Part shown: one piece after another, positions 32,470-39,956 of the stretch
Position numbering within the stretch: the first letter of the stretch is position 1
Layout: the number at the start of each line of letters is the position of its first letter
Source: Verrucomicrobiota bacterium
GTDB lineage: Bacteria > Verrucomicrobiota > Verrucomicrobiia > Verrucomicrobiales > Akkermansiaceae
Direction of reading: 5' to 3'
DNA: 47,700 nucleotides
Assembly: GCA_018969605.1 (NCBI GenBank)
Contig: JAGWXY010000008.1
Location: forward strand, 1-47,700
Notes under the pieces: model-generated
Database searches by the model: none
What the model saw: only the letters and a program-made list of their open reading frames with translations
What the model was told of the DNA's origin: nothing
Program-made: the position numbers and the translations under genes

Positions 32470-32571
32470 CACTGATTTCACTGATGTACTGATTGATAAG
32501 AAGAAGAGAATCATCACATCGGGACCTGAATCCACATCCCTCCCCCAACCAGTAAATCAGTAAAATCAGCG
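32470..32571. repeat. Imperfect inverted repeat of CTGATT-type units
   Basis: Two 25-base arms, 32470-32494 and 32547-32571, are inverted copies with 21 of 25 positions equal, 52 bases apart. Both arms consist of repeated ACTGATT-like units. They fill most of the 178-base gap between ruvX and manC. Elements of this look (sets of ACTGATT/AATCAGT) recur in intergenic DNA of many bacteria; here it is a single copy in the window. Confidence 0.5.
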
Positions 32572-32593
32572 GTAAAAATAGCCGCTTTCAGAT

Positions 32594-33676
32594 TCAAAGC
32601 AAATGCTCCGGCAGCACATCGGTGAGCTGCTTGATGGCATCGGCCTGATGGCGATTCGCAACGAGTAGCGCGTCCTCGGTCTGCACAATGATAAGGTCAT
32701 CCACACCAAGCAGCGCGACGCGGCTTTGGGCGCGTGCATTGAAGACGATGTTGTTTTCCGAATCGATCTCGGTGAGCTCGCTGTTAGAGCGGTTTTCTTC
32801 GCCGTATTTCGGCAAGTATTTGGAAATCGAGATCCATGAGCCGACATCGTCCCAGTCGAAGGTGGCCTCGATGTTGAGCACGCGATCGGCCTTTTCCATG
32901 AGCGCGTAATCGATCGATCTTGCAGGGAGCTTGGGAAATTGCGCGGCGATCGTCGCGTGGATGTCTTTCGAACGGCGGAGCTCGGAAATGAATTCGGCGA
33001 GCTCTGGCGCATGGCGCGCGAGTTGCTCAACAACCGTCGGAATTTTCCAAACGAACATGCCGGCATTCCAGGTGAAGCCACCTTGGCGAAGAAATTGCTC
33101 GGCCATTTCGGGGTTGGGTTTTTCGCGAAAGCGTTTCACTTCGAAGGGCGGGTTCTCGCAATCGAGCCCGGCAATCACCGCGCGTTCGCCGCGTTCGATA
33201 TAGCCGTACGACGGGCAAGCCCATGTTGGTTGGATGCCGATCGTGACAAGTCCGTCGGCAGACTCCGCGCTGAGGATCGCATCGCGCAACACCTCTTGAA
33301 ACGAAGCCGTGTCCTGAATGAGTTGGTCGGACGGAAGCACCAGCATCACCGCATCCGGATTTTTCGCGGCGACGAGTCCGATGCCGAGAGCGACCGCCGG
33401 CGCAGTGTCGCGTTTGGCCGGCTCGGCAAACACATTGGCCGCAGGCAACATCGGTGCGGCCGCTCGCACGGCGTCGACCTGCTTTTCATTGGTGAGCACA
33501 AAGATCTGCTCAAGCGGTACCAAGCCATCGAGGCGACGAATGGTTTGCTCGAGCAGCGTGCCGGATCCGAAGAGATCGAGCAGTTGCTTGGGGCGAGAGT
33601 TGCGACTCAAGGGCCAGAAGCGCGTGCCGGATCCGCCGGCAAGGATCAGCGCATAGGTGTTGTTAGGCGATGGCAT
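32594..33676 (-). CDS. manC: Mannose-1-phosphate guanylyltransferase
   Basis: 360 residues. It makes GDP-mannose from mannose-1-phosphate and GTP for glycan or capsule synthesis. Nucleotidyl transferase signature LAGGSGTRFWPLSRNSRPKQ (residues 11-30), then FVLTNEKQ, SDQLIQ, YGYIERG, FREKPNPEMA, WNAGMFVWK and DWDDVGSW. The length is that of the single-function enzyme; the cupin isomerase domain of the two-function ManC (about 470 residues) is absent. I chose the ATG at 33676, which starts MPSPNNTYALILAGG; no other sugar nucleotide genes lie nearby. Confidence 0.9.
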   Translation of the reverse strand: MPSPNNTYALILAGGSGTRFWPLSRNSRPKQLLDLFGSGTLLEQTIRRLDGLVPLEQIFVLTNEKQVDAVRAAAPMLPAANVFAEPAKRDTAPAVALGIGLVAAKNPDAVMLVLPSDQLIQDTASFQEVLRDAILSAESADGLVTIGIQPTWACPSYGYIERGERAVIAGLDCENPPFEVKRFREKPNPEMAEQFLRQGGFTWNAGMFVWKIPTVVEQLARHAPELAEFISELRRSKDIHATIAAQFPKLPARSIDYALMEKADRVLNIEATFDWDDVGSWISISKYLPKYGEENRSNSELTEIDSENNIVFNARAQSRVALLGVDDLIIVQTEDALLVANRHQADAIKQLTDVLPEHLL

Positions 33677-33746
33677 GACCCCGCCAAGTTGCGGGATGCC
33701 GCCCCCTTGGGAAAGCCGCAATCATCAGAAATTTTCGTTTCCATGG

Positions 33747-33775
33747 TTGTCGCCTCGCGGCCGATCGGCTAGATT
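33747..33775 (+). promoter_or_regulatory. Candidate promoter with -10 box 6 nt before the ATG
   Basis: TTGTCG, exactly 17 bases, TAGATT, then 6 bases to the ATG at 33782. Transcription would begin at the ATG itself, so the mRNA would be leaderless. No Shine-Dalgarno sequence is present. Confidence 0.5.
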
Positions 33776-33781
33776 GACCCC

Positions 33782-34105
33782 ATGCCTGCCGAACATTCCG
33801 GATCAAAACCCGTGTGGATTGAAACCAGCGCGCTTGCCGCACCGACCTTGCTTGGAGCGGCCGCAGGATTCCTGATTGGCGATCTGATGCATCGCAATGC
33901 GCGCCGGGGATTCGGCATTGGCATCGGCGCGCTTGGTGTGGCCGCATTGTTACCTTTTGTCGTTGATGGCCTCAACAACCTGGTGACCGGCCCGAAAAGC
34001 AAGGTCGGCGTGAAACGCAGAATCCAAGGCATCCGCGACGCGGGCATTGGCGCACCAGACCACGATGAGGTCGACGCAGAGCTTCGCGAGCAAGGTTTGC
34101 TGTAA
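33782..34105 (+). CDS. Small two-helix membrane protein, unknown
   Basis: 107 residues. Two hydrophobic stretches, ALAAPTLLGAAAGFLIGDLM (residues 17-36) and GFGIGIGALGVAALLPFVVD (43-62), joined by HRNARRG, which resembles the Gly-zipper hairpins of small membrane proteins. The C-terminal 40 residues are charged (KVGVKRRIQGIRDAGIGAPD). No known family recognised. It is a single-gene unit with its own promoter and a strong terminator. Confidence 0.6.
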   Translation: MPAEHSGSKPVWIETSALAAPTLLGAAAGFLIGDLMHRNARRGFGIGIGALGVAALLPFVVDGLNNLVTGPKSKVGVKRRIQGIRDAGIGAPDHDEVDAELREQGLL

Positions 34106-34131
34106 ATTGTCACCATTTGATTTTTCCCAAC

Positions 34132-34164
34132 AAAAAAGCCCGTGATCAACTCACGGGCTTTTTT
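34132..34164. terminator. Bidirectional rho-independent terminator
   Basis: Stem AAGCCCGTGA/TCACGGGCTT with a 5-base loop, flanked by six A on the left and six T on the right, so it works in both directions. It lies 26 bases after the small membrane protein gene and 41 bases before the end of the convergent rpmA. This is the clearest intrinsic terminator in the window. Confidence 0.9.
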
Positions 34165-34205
34165 GTAAATTTGAGAGATCGCCGCACTCGAGCGGCATCA
34201 TCGGA

Positions 34206-34457
34206 TCAGTTGGCGATGGCCACCACATTCACGCGGCGGGCTTCCTGATCGAACTTCACGCGTCCGTCGACGAGGGCGAAGAGCGTGTGGTCGCGGCCGA
34301 TGCCGACGCCCACACCCGGATGCACCTTGGTGCCGCGCTGGCGGATGATGATGTTGCCGGCGATGACGGCTTGACCGCCGAATTTCTTCACGCCGAGGCG
34401 CTTGCTGCGTGAGTCGCGTCCGTTCTTGACGGAACCTTGTCCTTTTTTATGGGCCAT
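34206..34457 (-). CDS. rpmA: Ribosomal protein bL27
   Basis: 83 residues (E. coli 85). It begins [20 protein letters not shown] after the Met, so its N-terminal arm is not extended and needs no Prp-type cleavage; the signature is [20 protein letters not shown]. The N-terminus reaches the peptidyl transferase centre. 27 bases after rplU, the usual pair. Confidence 0.97.
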   Translation of the reverse strand: MAHKKGQGSVKNGRDSRSKRLGVKKFGGQAVIAGNIIIRQRGTKVHPGVGVGIGRDHTLFALVDGRVKFDQEARRVNVVAIAN

Positions 34458-34484
34458 GGAAGTAGGTAGGTGAGGTGTTGATGA

Positions 34485-34796
34485 TTAACCGGCGATCGAG
34501 GTCACCTCGAGCTTGGTGAGGCTGCGGCGGAAACCTTTGGTTTTGTGGAAGCCCTTGCGGCGCTTGAATTTGAAAGCCACGCCCTTGGGTCCGCGGAATT
34601 GGCTGAGCACCTTGGCGGTGACGGAAGCACCGGCGACGAGAGGAGCGCCGACCTTGACGGTTTCGCCTTCGCCCACGAGCAGGACGTCGAATTTGATTTC
34701 AGAATCCACGGGAGCGTCGAGTTTTTCGACATCAAACTTCGTGCCTTGTTGAACGCGGTATTGTTTGCCGCCGGTTTTGATCACTGCGTAGGCCAT
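34485..34796 (-). CDS. rplU: Ribosomal protein bL21
   Basis: 103 residues, as in E. coli. It begins MAYAVIKTGGKQYRVQQGTK; signature FKFKRRKGFHKTKGFRRSLT region (KRRKGFHKTKGFRRSLTKL). First gene of the rplU-rpmA operon; the 234-base spacer upstream holds no other gene, and I see no convincing promoter in it. Confidence 0.96.
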   Translation of the reverse strand: MAYAVIKTGGKQYRVQQGTKFDVEKLDAPVDSEIKFDVLLVGEGETVKVGAPLVAGASVTAKVLSQFRGPKGVAFKFKRRKGFHKTKGFRRSLTKLEVTSIAG

Positions 34797-35004
34797 GGCC
34801 GTATTGGGAAAGGTTGGTTGTGCCCCTGCGGGCGGGCGGGGAGAAAATCACGGAGCCCCCACCCGCGCAAGGTTTTTTTTGGCTGATTCGGGGGTTTTCG
34901 GGGAAATCGCCTGCAGGTGGATCATTTCGGCGAAAAATTCCGCAATATCCTGGGCACTGGACTGGGAGAAGCAATTGCCGATCGATAACAGAATCATTCG
35001 CGAC

Positions 35005-35025
35005 GGACGCTTTGGAAAAGCGTCC
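35005..35025. repeat. Strong hairpin after lysS
   Basis: Perfect 9-base-pair inverted repeat GGACGCTTT/AAAGCGTCC with a 3-base loop, 5 bases after the lysS stop. It probably ends or protects the lysS mRNA. There is no T-run, and the flanks (GACGG.../...CCTGCC) suggest that it may be a copy of a dispersed element. Confidence 0.55.
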
Positions 35026-35030
35026 CTGCC

Positions 35031-36518
35031 CTACTCCCTGCGCTTGAGCAGGGGGAAAAGCACCACATCGCGGATGGTCGGCGCGCCGGTGAGCATCATC
35101 ACCAAGCGGTCGATGCCGATGCCGATGCCGCCCGCAGGAGGCATGCCGTGCTCGAGAGTCTCGATGAAATCGTAGTCGACTTTCTGCTCTTCCTCACCGC
35201 CGGCCTGATGCTCAAGGCGCTGGCGCTGCACATCGGGATCATTGAGCTCGGAATAGCCCGGTGAAATTTCCTGGCCATTGATGATCAACTCGTAGACCTC
35301 GACGGTTTTTCCGCCGGGGGTGAGCTTCGCAAGTGGGATGAGTTCGCTCGCCACGCGGGTGACGAAGCATGGATCGAAGGTGTGCTCCTCGACCTTCTTT
35401 TCGAAGACCTGCTGCACGACTTCGTAGTCCTCCATTTCGGGTGAAATCTGCACGCCGAGCTCCTCGCAGCGCAGGCGGCGGCCGGCCGGGCTGAGCTCGA
35501 AGAAATCATCACCGGCAGCGAGCTTGATGAGGTCGTGGTAATTCGCGCGGCGCCATGGACGCGTGAGGTCGATCGTGCGCGTGACATTGCCGTCCTCGTC
35601 CTTGTGCTCGATTTTCAAGCCACCACAAAATTTCTCCGCGAGGTGGCAGGTCATTTCCTCGACGAGGTTGGCCATTTCCTCGAAATCCGAAAACGCCCAA
35701 TAAGCCTCGAGCATCGTGAACTCGGGATTGTGGCGGCGCGAAATGCCTTCGTTGCGGAAGTTGCGGTTGAGCTCGAAAATTTTCGTGTAGCCGCCGACGA
35801 GCAGACGCTTGAGGAAAAGTTCCGGCGCGATGCGCAGCGTGAGCGGCATGCCAAGCGCGTTGTGATGCGTCTCGAAAGGACGCGCCGCCGCACCGCCCGC
35901 GACATCCTGCAGCATCGGCGTCTCGACCTCGAGAAATCCCCTGTCCTGCAAAAACTTACGAATCTCGGCAAGCATCAGCGAACGCGTCACGAAGATGTTT
36001 GCGCTCCCCGGGTTGCCCATCAGGTCGAGGTGACGCTTGCGGTATTTCGTTTCGCGATCGGCGAGACCATGGAACTTGTCGGGCATCGGCCGCAGCGACT
36101 TTGAGAGCACCGTGAAGCTCTCGACCTTCACAGTCGGCTCGCCGGTCTTGGTGACAAAAGTTTCGCCCTCGATGCCGATCCAGTCGCCGCGATCGAGGCA
36201 TTTCCACGCGGCCGCCTCATTTTCGCCGAGGTTCTTGGTGCCGAGGTAGCCCTGAATCGACCCGAGCACATCGCCAAGCTGGAAAAACACCGACTTGCCC
36301 ATGTCGCGCAGTGCGGTGATGCGGCCCGCGATCTTCACGCGGCGGCCTTCGCTGAAATTGGCCCGCAGTTCGCCCGGGGTGGTGTCGACGGAATACCGCG
36401 CGCCATACGGATCGATGCCGAGCTCGCGGAGTTTGGCGAGTTTCTCGCGGCGGATGGCGATGAGTTCGGCCTCGGTCGAATGCGTTTGTGGCGTAGCGTC
36501 TGCGGACATGACAGGCAT
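35031..36518 (-). CDS. lysS: Lysyl-tRNA synthetase, class II
   Basis: 495 residues (E. coli 505). OB-fold anticodon-binding domain (residues about 60-170, VKIAGRITALRDMGKSVFFQ) and class II core: motif 1 around FLEVETPMLQ, motif 2 FELNRNFRNEGISRRHNPEF, motif 3 GGIGIGIDRLVMMLTG. The start may be the Met at 36518 or the one three codons later (MSADATPQ). It is separated from divergent hflX by about 120 bases. Confidence 0.95.
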   Translation of the reverse strand: MPVMSADATPQTHSTEAELIAIRREKLAKLRELGIDPYGARYSVDTTPGELRANFSEGRRVKIAGRITALRDMGKSVFFQLGDVLGSIQGYLGTKNLGENEAAAWKCLDRGDWIGIEGETFVTKTGEPTVKVESFTVLSKSLRPMPDKFHGLADRETKYRKRHLDLMGNPGSANIFVTRSLMLAEIRKFLQDRGFLEVETPMLQDVAGGAAARPFETHHNALGMPLTLRIAPELFLKRLLVGGYTKIFELNRNFRNEGISRRHNPEFTMLEAYWAFSDFEEMANLVEEMTCHLAEKFCGGLKIEHKDEDGNVTRTIDLTRPWRRANYHDLIKLAAGDDFFELSPAGRRLRCEELGVQISPEMEDYEVVQQVFEKKVEEHTFDPCFVTRVASELIPLAKLTPGGKTVEVYELIINGQEISPGYSELNDPDVQRQRLEHQAGGEEEQKVDYDFIETLEHGMPPAGGIGIGIDRLVMMLTGAPTIRDVVLFPLLKRRE

Positions 36519-36637
36519 GGCTTAAGCGCCACGGCCGTCCCCCGCAAGAGTTGAAACGGATTGCCCTGCGGAAATCGCCCGCCTAAGAAAAAATTTCGCA
36601 TGGCCCGCACCGCCATCCGGTGCTACCCCTGCCTCGG

Positions 36638-37936
36638 ATGTTTGAGGTCAGGCAGAAACCGGAAATGGTCGAACGCGCGCTGCTGGTGCGCTTTTGTTTC
36701 GATCCGCGGGAAATGGACGAGGCGGAGTCGCTGCTCGAAGAGCTCGGCGAGTTGGTCAAGACGCTCGGCATCGAGGTGGTCGATTCGGTGCTCGCCCGTT
36801 GCCGCGACATGCACAAGAAATTGCTCTGCGGCACCGGCAAGGCCGATGAAATCGTGAGCCTCGCCCGCGCGCATGACTGCGATGTGATCGTCATCGACAA
36901 TGGTCTCGCACCATCGCAACAACGCGAGTGGGAAAAACTCGCCGACCTCTGCGTGATCGATCGCGAGGAGGTGATTCTGGATATTTTCGCCAAACGCGCG
37001 CAGACGAAGGAAGCACGCCTGCAGGTCGAACTCGCCCGCATGCAATACGCGCTGCCGCGACTCGCCAGAATGTGGGGACACCTCGACCGCGAAGGCGGAT
37101 CCGGCGGAGGCCAAGGTGGTGGTGCGGCACGCGGCATGGGCGAAAAACAAATCGAGGTCGACCGCCGACTGGCCAACCTCAGCATCGATCGCTGCAAGCG
37201 CGAACTCGAACAAGTTCGCAAACAACGCCGCACCCAACGCAAGGAACGCGAGAAACTCGAAACCCCGCACGCTGCGATTGTCGGTTACACGAATGCTGGC
37301 AAGTCGACCTTGCTCAATGCGCTGAGCGGCGCCGATGTGATGGCCAAGGACATGCTCTTTGCCACGCTCGACACGACCACACGGCGCATCAATCTGCCCG
37401 ATGGCCAACCATTGCTGCTCACCGACACGGTCGGCTTCGTGCGCAACCTGCCCCACCGCTTGGTCGAGGCCTTCAAGGCCACACTCGAAGAAGCGGTGCT
37501 CGCCGATTTCCTCATCCATGTGCTCGATGCCACCTCGCCGGAAATCGAACGCTTCCATCGCACCACCCTCGAGGTGCTTGACGAACTCGGCGCAGAGGGC
37601 AAACCCACGATCACCGTCCTCAACAAAATCGACCTCGTCGAGGACCCCGAGCAAATCGCCTCACTCGCAAGGATGTTTCCCGATGCACTTCGCGTCTCGG
37701 CATTCACCCGCGCGGGGCTCGATCAGCTGCTCGATGCCTGCTCGGCCGCTCTCGCCGACCGCGTGCGCTGCCTCGACTACCGAATACCCCAGCAGCGCGC
37801 CGACCTCGTGGGCCTTTTGCACCGCGATGCGAAGGTGCTCTCGACGGATTACGAAGGAAACGATATTCTCGTGCGCGCGGTCGTACCGTCGATGCTTGCC
37901 GGAAGGCTCGAGCCATTCGTCGCACAACCCGCCTGA
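36638..37936 (+). CDS. hflX: Ribosome-associated GTPase HflX
   Basis: 432 residues (E. coli 426). It splits stalled 70S ribosomes after stress. N-terminal HflX domain (VERALLVRFCFDPREM, residues 11-26; LLCGTGKADEI), a Gly-rich hinge (REGGSGGGQGGGAARGMGE), coiled part and G domain: G1 GYTNAGKST, G2/G3 FATLDTTTRR and LTDTVGFVRNLP, G4 NKIDL. I chose the ATG at 36638; a GTG 6 codons upstream is also open. The ldt gene follows after 21 bases. Confidence 0.94.
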   Translation: MFEVRQKPEMVERALLVRFCFDPREMDEAESLLEELGELVKTLGIEVVDSVLARCRDMHKKLLCGTGKADEIVSLARAHDCDVIVIDNGLAPSQQREWEKLADLCVIDREEVILDIFAKRAQTKEARLQVELARMQYALPRLARMWGHLDREGGSGGGQGGGAARGMGEKQIEVDRRLANLSIDRCKRELEQVRKQRRTQRKEREKLETPHAAIVGYTNAGKSTLLNALSGADVMAKDMLFATLDTTTRRINLPDGQPLLLTDTVGFVRNLPHRLVEAFKATLEEAVLADFLIHVLDATSPEIERFHRTTLEVLDELGAEGKPTITVLNKIDLVEDPEQIASLARMFPDALRVSAFTRAGLDQLLDACSAALADRVRCLDYRIPQQRADLVGLLHRDAKVLSTDYEGNDILVRAVVPSMLAGRLEPFVAQPA

Positions 37937-37957
37937 ACCCGCCCCTTACGCATTTTC

Positions 37958-39178
37958 ATGATCCGCGTTTTCATCATCCTCTCATGCCTGGCGCTCGGCT
38001 TGCTCCACGCGCAGGAGCCCGCGACCGATTCCGCCAATCGGCCAGTCCTCAAAGCCCTGCCAATCGGCGGCGACGATGACATCACCTCGCAACCGCTTCC
38101 CGACGAAGTGGTGAGCATGCCGGAAGAAACACCCGCCGTTGCTGCGGATGAAACAAATGAAGCTCCGGCTGCGATCGTCATTGATGAGCCCGCCGAGATT
38201 GCAAGCCCATCGAGCACCACTGCATCGAATGCCAAACCCGAAGGCATCGAAGCACTGCGCCTGCAGGTTTTTTTGGACAGATCCAACTTCGGCCCAGGCG
38301 TGATCGATGGTCGCATGGGTCAGTTTGGCGAACTCGCTGTGCGATCGTGGAATGAAGTCAACGGCCACCCGCTCGACGACTGGTCGGCGGTGATGCTTGC
38401 CGCCAAGAGTGCGGTGCCGGAGCCACTGATCACAGTCACGGTGCCGAATGTCGCAAGCAAATGGGTGAATCCGTCGTTACCCACCAAACGCAGCCTGCAG
38501 GCATCCGCCAAAAGAATGAGCTACCGCAGCATCGCGGAGTTCATGGCCGAGCGCTACCACAGCGATGTCCCCTACCTCACCGAACTCAATAAGGGCATGA
38601 AAATCCAAAGCCTCAAGCCCGGCGACTCGCTCATCGTGCCGAATGTCGAGCCTTTCGAAATCGAGACACTTACTGGCGCGAAATATGAAGCGGACGCAAC
38701 ACTCAGCGAACGCCATGTGGTGGTGAATACAAAGATCAACCAAGCAAGGATCTTCGAAGCCGCACCCGCCGCCTTGGTGGTCGATGAATCGGATGACGGC
38801 AGCGCGCCCATTGCAAAGACCAAAGCCAACCGCGCGCTGGTCGCATCATTTCCCATCACACCGGGCAAACCGAAATTCATCAAATTCGGCACCTGGAAGT
38901 TGCTCAACATGATCGAACTGCCCTACTGGCGCTACGACCAGCAACTCCTCGACACCGGCAAAAGAAGCGCCAACGCCATCAACATCCCACCCGGCCCCAA
39001 CAGCCCGGTCGGCGTCATTTGGAATGGCACCAGCAAACCCGGCATCGGCATGCACGGCACCTCCGACCCGGAAACCATCGGCCGCGCACGCAGCGCCGGA
39101 TGCATTCGCCTCGCCAACTGGGATGCCATCCGCCTGCCAAACCTCATCCGCCCCGGCGCGACCGTGGAAATTCGTTGA
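37958..39178 (+). CDS. L,D-transpeptidase (YkuD domain), exported
   Basis: 406 residues. Signal peptide at residues 1-19 (MIRVFIILSCLALGLLHAQ), a long acidic disordered stretch (25-90), a peptidoglycan-binding-like helical segment (LRLQVFLDRSNFGPGVIDGR, MGQFGELAVRSWN; about 98-140) and a LysM-like stretch (LNKGMKIQSLKPGDSLIVPN). The C-terminal YkuD domain has the active-site pattern HGTSDPETIGRARSAGCIRL, with the catalytic Cys. Such enzymes form 3-3 crosslinks or attach lipoproteins to peptidoglycan. Probably co-transcribed with hflX. Confidence 0.88.
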   Translation: MIRVFIILSCLALGLLHAQEPATDSANRPVLKALPIGGDDDITSQPLPDEVVSMPEETPAVAADETNEAPAAIVIDEPAEIASPSSTTASNAKPEGIEALRLQVFLDRSNFGPGVIDGRMGQFGELAVRSWNEVNGHPLDDWSAVMLAAKSAVPEPLITVTVPNVASKWVNPSLPTKRSLQASAKRMSYRSIAEFMAERYHSDVPYLTELNKGMKIQSLKPGDSLIVPNVEPFEIETLTGAKYEADATLSERHVVVNTKINQARIFEAAPAALVVDESDDGSAPIAKTKANRALVASFPITPGKPKFIKFGTWKLLNMIELPYWRYDQQLLDTGKRSANAINIPPGPNSPVGVIWNGTSKPGIGMHGTSDPETIGRARSAGCIRLANWDAIRLPNLIRPGATVEIR

Positions 39179-39512
39179 GGATGTGGAAATCGGCGGGCAG
39201 CTTGGAGATGGATTTTTTCTCCAGCTTGTGTCCATCGCCCGGCGTGGTTGATGCATGCGATGGATCCGCCGGGCGCAATGTGGCGCAGTGACGGCATCAT
39301 GCAGAAAAACAAGAATTTCATCCAACCCGAGATCCGACACAAAACAAAGACCATTTGCGAAATAGACGCCATGGGCATGTGCAAAGTCTGCATCCGAGAG
39401 TGCATGCTGTGACCTTCGACGCGGATGCAGGCAAAGGAACCCCGGATCCTTGCAAGTAGCGGCAAGCATCAACACGGACAACTCGCCCGTGGCGGGCTCA
39501 GGCAGGAGGCGC
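39179..39512. other. Gene-free spacer with one long inverted repeat
   Basis: I see no gene in these 334 bases. They hold an 8-base inverted repeat CGCCCGGC/GCCGGGCG (39236-39243 and 39268-39275, loop of 24 bases), about 60 bases after the L,D-transpeptidase stop, and a small GCCCG/CGGGC hairpin near 39485. Either could end transcription, but there are no T-runs. Confidence 0.4.
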
Positions 39513-39644
39513 TTAGGATTTTTTCATCCGACAGCGGTCGCTGCAAAATTTCACCTCGCCCCAGACCCGCTCCCATTTTTTTCGCCACTTGAAAGGCCGC
39601 CCGCAGGTGGCACAAGTTTTCTCGGGCAGTTGTTGTTTCTTCAC
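39513..39644 (-). CDS. DUF2256 family mini-protein with four cysteines
   Basis: 43 residues, below the usual length cut-off for gene finding. The frame reads [42 protein letters not shown], which fits the DUF2256 pattern from end to end: C-x2-C near residue 11, the K-W-R-K-K-W core and C-x3-C at the end. Four Cys suggest a zinc ribbon. Function unknown. The start is the GTG at 39644; no ATG is in frame before the stop upstream, and a TTG 12 codons earlier is the only other choice. Confidence 0.8.
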   Translation of the reverse strand: MKKQQLPEKTCATCGRPFKWRKKWERVWGEVKFCSDRCRMKKS

Positions 39645-39762
39645 AACACAATGCTCGGAATTTGCTTTCGGAGGAATCAAGAATATTCAGGCGCTGATGC
39701 TGAAATCATACCGCCTCTCATAATGAATGCGACAGTCGAGCGGTTAGGACGCAGGAGAAAAG

Positions 39763-39830
39763 AGTCTAAAAGTCAAAAGTCCAAGGTCAGCTCAATATTC
39801 GCGGTTCTTCGATTTTTTGACTTTCAGACC
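39763..39830. repeat. Inverted repeat of AGTCAAAA type
   Basis: Arms 39763-39778 and 39815-39830 are inverted copies with 14 of 16 positions equal. They lie in the 312-base gap between DUF2256 and the end of the CNNM gene; the rest of the gap holds no gene I recognise. The AAAGTCAAAA motif and its placement fit a dispersed intergenic repeat; it could also act as a weak transcription stop for the CNNM gene. Confidence 0.45.
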
Positions 39831-39956
39831 CATGGCTCCGCTTGCCAATTTGTCGCGTTGTTTCTTGGAAGTGGTATCAGCATGAAAACCACCGCATGCG
39901 ATCTACCCGAGGGCATTGGCTGAAGACGGTGCCGGCTGTGTAAAAGGCGGGGAGTA

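Noticed and set aside
39281-39470. A possible transposase remnant on the minus strand (short frame with HCARRIHRMH)
   Set aside because: The similarity is too weak and has no conserved catalytic pattern; kept only as part of the gene-free spacer.
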